Positions 61,911 to 64,000 of a stretch of DNA of 64,000 bases are shown here, in pieces; within the stretch, counting starts at the first letter, position 1; every line of letters begins with the position of its first letter. Where the stretch lies: positions 2,869,001-2,933,000 of the forward strand of contig NZ_JBGNFV010000001.1 in the NCBI RefSeq assembly GCF_041449215.1, in the 5' to 3' direction. The notes beneath the pieces are model-generated. The model made no database searches and was not told where the DNA came from. It worked only from the letters and a program-made list of their open reading frames with translations. The position numbers and the translations under genes were made by a program. Origin of the DNA: Roseivirga sp. BDSF3-8. Its GTDB lineage: Bacteria; Bacteroidota; Bacteroidia; Cytophagales; Cyclobacteriaceae.

Positions 61911-62339
61911 GTGTATTTATTCAGTGTTGAAAAAGATCAGTTATTGCTTATGCCTTCCGTAGATGTAATTAACCACAATGGTGCCAAGCTTGTCATAAAC
62001 GATATGTCTTATGCCTCGCCCGAAGAAGTGATCAGTTGCTGCGAAAGGAGCATTGAGATCATGAAACAATTCGGCGAGGGTTCTGCTCACGTCCTGGCCA
62101 ACTGCACAGGCATGAGATTCAATTCGGATGTGATCCAGATAGTGAAGAATACCACTAAGACCAATCGTCCCTATGTAAGGACCACAGCAGTGGTAGGCCT
62201 GGAAGGCTTCACCAAGATACTGGTAAAAGTGGTAATTAGTTTCTCAGGAAGAGACATGAAAATCTGTGAAACTGAAGCCGAGGCGAAAAACTGGCTGGCT
62301 GAACGCTATGCTGAGATAGAAGAACCCGTATTAGTTTAA
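61911..62339 (+). CDS. STAS/SpoIIAA-like small protein
   Basis: 142 residues from GTG at 61911; an ATG 13 codons later is a second possibility. A single alpha/beta domain: strand SVDVINHNGAKLVINDMSYAS, helix PEEVISCCERSIEIMKQFG, strand AHVLANCTGMRFNSDV, later VRTTAVVGLEGFTKILVKVVI and the ending ETEAEAKNWLAERYAEI. This resembles STAS/SpoIIAA-like domains. No phosphorylatable Ser/Thr site could be pinned down. Cytoplasmic. Isolated gene with a terminator behind it. Confidence 0.5.
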   Translation: MYLFSVEKDQLLLMPSVDVINHNGAKLVINDMSYASPEEVISCCERSIEIMKQFGEGSAHVLANCTGMRFNSDVIQIVKNTTKTNRPYVRTTAVVGLEGFTKILVKVVISFSGRDMKICETEAEAKNWLAERYAEIEEPVLV

Positions 62340-62380
62340 TTACGGGTCAGTTACCTAAGATCCATTTTCATACTAATAAA

Positions 62381-62416
62381 AAGAGGCTGCCAGCATCAAT
62401 GCAGGCAGCCTCTTTT
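62381..62416. terminator. Bidirectional intrinsic terminator
   Basis: AAGAGGCTGCC pairs perfectly with GGCAGCCTCTT, loop of 12 bases, followed by TTG. Convergent genes end on both sides. Confidence 0.85.
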
Positions 62417-62438
62417 GTATTCTAGTGTCCCGTTTCTG

Positions 62439-63959
62439 TTAGGCACTGACTTTTTCTTTGGTCTCCTTGTTATTGATGTCCGCTACGAATTCGTTCAGTT
62501 CCTTTTTCACCAGCGGTGCCAGTACATACAGTCCTATAAGGTTAGGAAAGGACATGGCAAATATCATTGCATCCGAGAAGTCTACAATCGCCTGAAGGTT
62601 GGTGGCAGCCCCAAGCACCACAAAGCAGCAAAAGATAAATTTGTAGCTCAGTTCAGATAGGTGACTCTTACCAAAGAGGAAAGTCCATGACTTGAGGCCA
62701 TAATATGACCATGAGATCATCGTAGAGAAAGCGAAGAGCATTACAGCTACAGCCAGTACCAGAGGAAACCACTCAATAACTGAAGCAAAGGCCGCTGAAG
62801 TAATAGCGATACCGTCGCTGGTTTCCATAGTATAGGTGCCGCTGATAATGATAACCAGGGCCGTAATGGTACAAACTACTACCGTATCTACAAATGGTTC
62901 CAGAGAGGCAACAAAGCCTTCCGTTACCGGCTTTCTGGTTTTTACGGCTGAGTGTGCAATGGCAGCAGACCCTACACCTGCCTCATTCGAGAAAGCGGCC
63001 CGACGAATACCCTGGATGAGTGTACCCACAATACCACCCGCAACAGCGCTTCCGTTAAACGCCCCGTCGATAATGGCTCCGAAAGCTGCAGGAATCGCCG
63101 TGAAGTTAGCACCAAGTACAATCAGCGCACCCAATACATATACGGCACACATGATAGGTACGATCTTCTCAGTAACCTTGGCAATACTCTGGATACCCCC
63201 TATGATCACAATCGCCACAAGTACAGCCATGATCACACCAAATACCCACGTATTCTGACCGATATACGTATCAGGACCACCCGTAACAGCTACAAACTGC
63301 TGAGCCGCCTGGTTTACCTGAAACATGTTACCTCCACCGAAGGAACCCCCGATACACATGATAGCAAAGAAACCGGCAAGGAACATACCTATTCCTCCAA
63401 ACCCTTTATTAGCGAAGCCCTTGCGCAGATAATGCATAGGACCACCGGAAACAGAACCGTCTGCATGCACATCACGGAACTTTACCGCCAGCGTACACTC
63501 CGTAAATTTAGAGCTCATGCCCAGTAGGCCGGCGATGATCATCCAGAAGGTGGCACCAGGGCCTCCCAGCGATACGGCAATAGCTACACCCGCTATATTA
63601 CCCAGGCCTACAGTACCCGAAAGGGCTGCAGTAAGTGCCTGAAAGTGAGTTACCTCTCCCGGGTCATCTTCAGATGAATATTTTCCTTTCACGATCTGAA
63701 GTGCCCTGCCAAAACCGCGAATATTAATAAACTTCAGATAAAGCGTAAAGAAAAGCGCACCGAACAGGAGCCACACGAGTATGAAGGGAATGGAAATTCC
63801 TTCAGCTACTTCAAAACTTACAAATACAATGTTTGAAATAACCTCAGTGGCCGGGGCCACTTTCTCATTAATTAATTGGTCTATCCCTTTTTCTTCCTGT
63901 GCCATGGCACCCGTACAAGCAAGTAACAAGAATGAAAAAGCAAGAATAAATCGTTTCAT
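62439..63959 (-). CDS. Alanine/glycine:cation symporter (AGCS family)
   Basis: 506 residues from the ATG at 63959; the in-frame ATG at 63980 adds only seven polar residues. About 10 membrane helices with the AGCS signature [20 protein letters not shown] and [18 protein letters not shown]. It imports alanine or glycine with Na+. Unusually, it opens with a signal-peptide-like segment ([18 protein letters not shown]) and a 30-residue linker ahead of the first membrane helix, a feature I associate with Bacteroidota members of this family but not with the classical proteins. The promoter region lies in the last 40 bases of the window. Confidence 0.9.
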   Translation of the reverse strand: MKRFILAFSFLLLACTGAMAQEEKGIDQLINEKVAPATEVISNIVFVSFEVAEGISIPFILVWLLFGALFFTLYLKFINIRGFGRALQIVKGKYSSEDDPGEVTHFQALTAALSGTVGLGNIAGVAIAVSLGGPGATFWMIIAGLLGMSSKFTECTLAVKFRDVHADGSVSGGPMHYLRKGFANKGFGGIGMFLAGFFAIMCIGGSFGGGNMFQVNQAAQQFVAVTGGPDTYIGQNTWVFGVIMAVLVAIVIIGGIQSIAKVTEKIVPIMCAVYVLGALIVLGANFTAIPAAFGAIIDGAFNGSAVAGGIVGTLIQGIRRAAFSNEAGVGSAAIAHSAVKTRKPVTEGFVASLEPFVDTVVVCTITALVIIISGTYTMETSDGIAITSAAFASVIEWFPLVLAVAVMLFAFSTMISWSYYGLKSWTFLFGKSHLSELSYKFIFCCFVVLGAATNLQAIVDFSDAMIFAMSFPNLIGLYVLAPLVKKELNEFVADINNKETKEKVSA

Positions 63960-64000
63960 TTTATAGCCTTGATCCAACAATTTGATTTTACGAAATGCTG

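Noticed and set aside
1-64000. rRNA, tRNA or phage/plasmid modules
   Set aside because: No rRNA-like or tRNA cloverleaf sequence and no integrase, transposase, replication or structural phage gene was recognised by reading; short tRNAs could still be missed without a covariance search.

Overview
The window reads as a chromosomal segment of a Bacteroidota bacterium, most likely a Cytophagales-type marine or soil aerobe. The reasons are lipoproteins with typical lipoboxes, Sec-exported small proteins, the TTG-N19-TAnnTTTG promoter type (clearest before sucD), few Shine-Dalgarno sites, and families common in that phylum (DUF6588, DUF3109, M61 peptidase, DUF962/Mpo1-like, WG repeats, LytTR two-component systems, pinensin-like peptide leaders). 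No rRNA, tRNA, CRISPR array or intact insertion sequence was recognised. This assignment comes from gene content only; no database search was run.

Layout. 1-4.7 kb: the 5' part of an FAD-linked oxidase, two related small secreted proteins behind sigma-54-like promoters, a Cupin_8 hydroxylase-like protein and an unknown lipoprotein. 4.7-13.6 kb: M61 peptidase with PDZ, DUF962 and DUF4442 proteins, FAD oxidoreductase, NhaC antiporter, RNase D-like exonuclease and a membrane patatin. 13.8-21.2 kb: a very large GAF/PAS sensor without an output domain, then fused isobutyryl-CoA mutase IcmF. 21.2-28 kb: a short inverted-repeat/tandem-repeat element, hydrolase, DUF3109, XRE regulator, fructosamine kinase with a low-molecular-weight phosphatase, enoyl-CoA hydratase and DUF6588. 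28-31.2 kb: a cysteine-free Fur/PerR-type regulator with a peroxiredoxin, then four tandem small secreted proteins of a four-cysteine family, one frameshifted. 31.6-39.5 kb: envelope genes (Kdo transferase waaA, rsgA, glycosyltransferase, flippase, two FemAB/GNAT-like proteins) and a DMT transporter. 39.5-48.4 kb: housekeeping genes (YigZ family, dnaN, two lipoproteins, MscS channel, comEC, recR, clpS, a sodium:solute symporter). 48.4-53.3 kb: a secreted three-repeat protein, a LytS/LytTR-type kinase and regulator, and five tandem genes for 47-58-residue peptides with a pinensin-like leader and short Cys-containing C-termini, followed by a third member of the sigma-54-linked family. 53.4-64 kb: a HepT-like protein, sucD, a tetR-fabF-thioesterase-dehydrogenase operon, an outer-membrane-type protein, a TPR/WG-repeat protein, an STAS-like protein and an alanine/glycine:cation symporter.

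The most unusual region is the array of five ribosomal-peptide (RiPP) precursor-like genes at 51690-52738. None of the five was long enough for routine ORF calling, no maturation enzyme lies in the window, and they sit directly behind a two-component system. Two dispersed or tandem families of small secreted proteins are the next most interesting: one has three members sharing promoter geometry and 5' leader, the other is a four-copy cluster showing decay.
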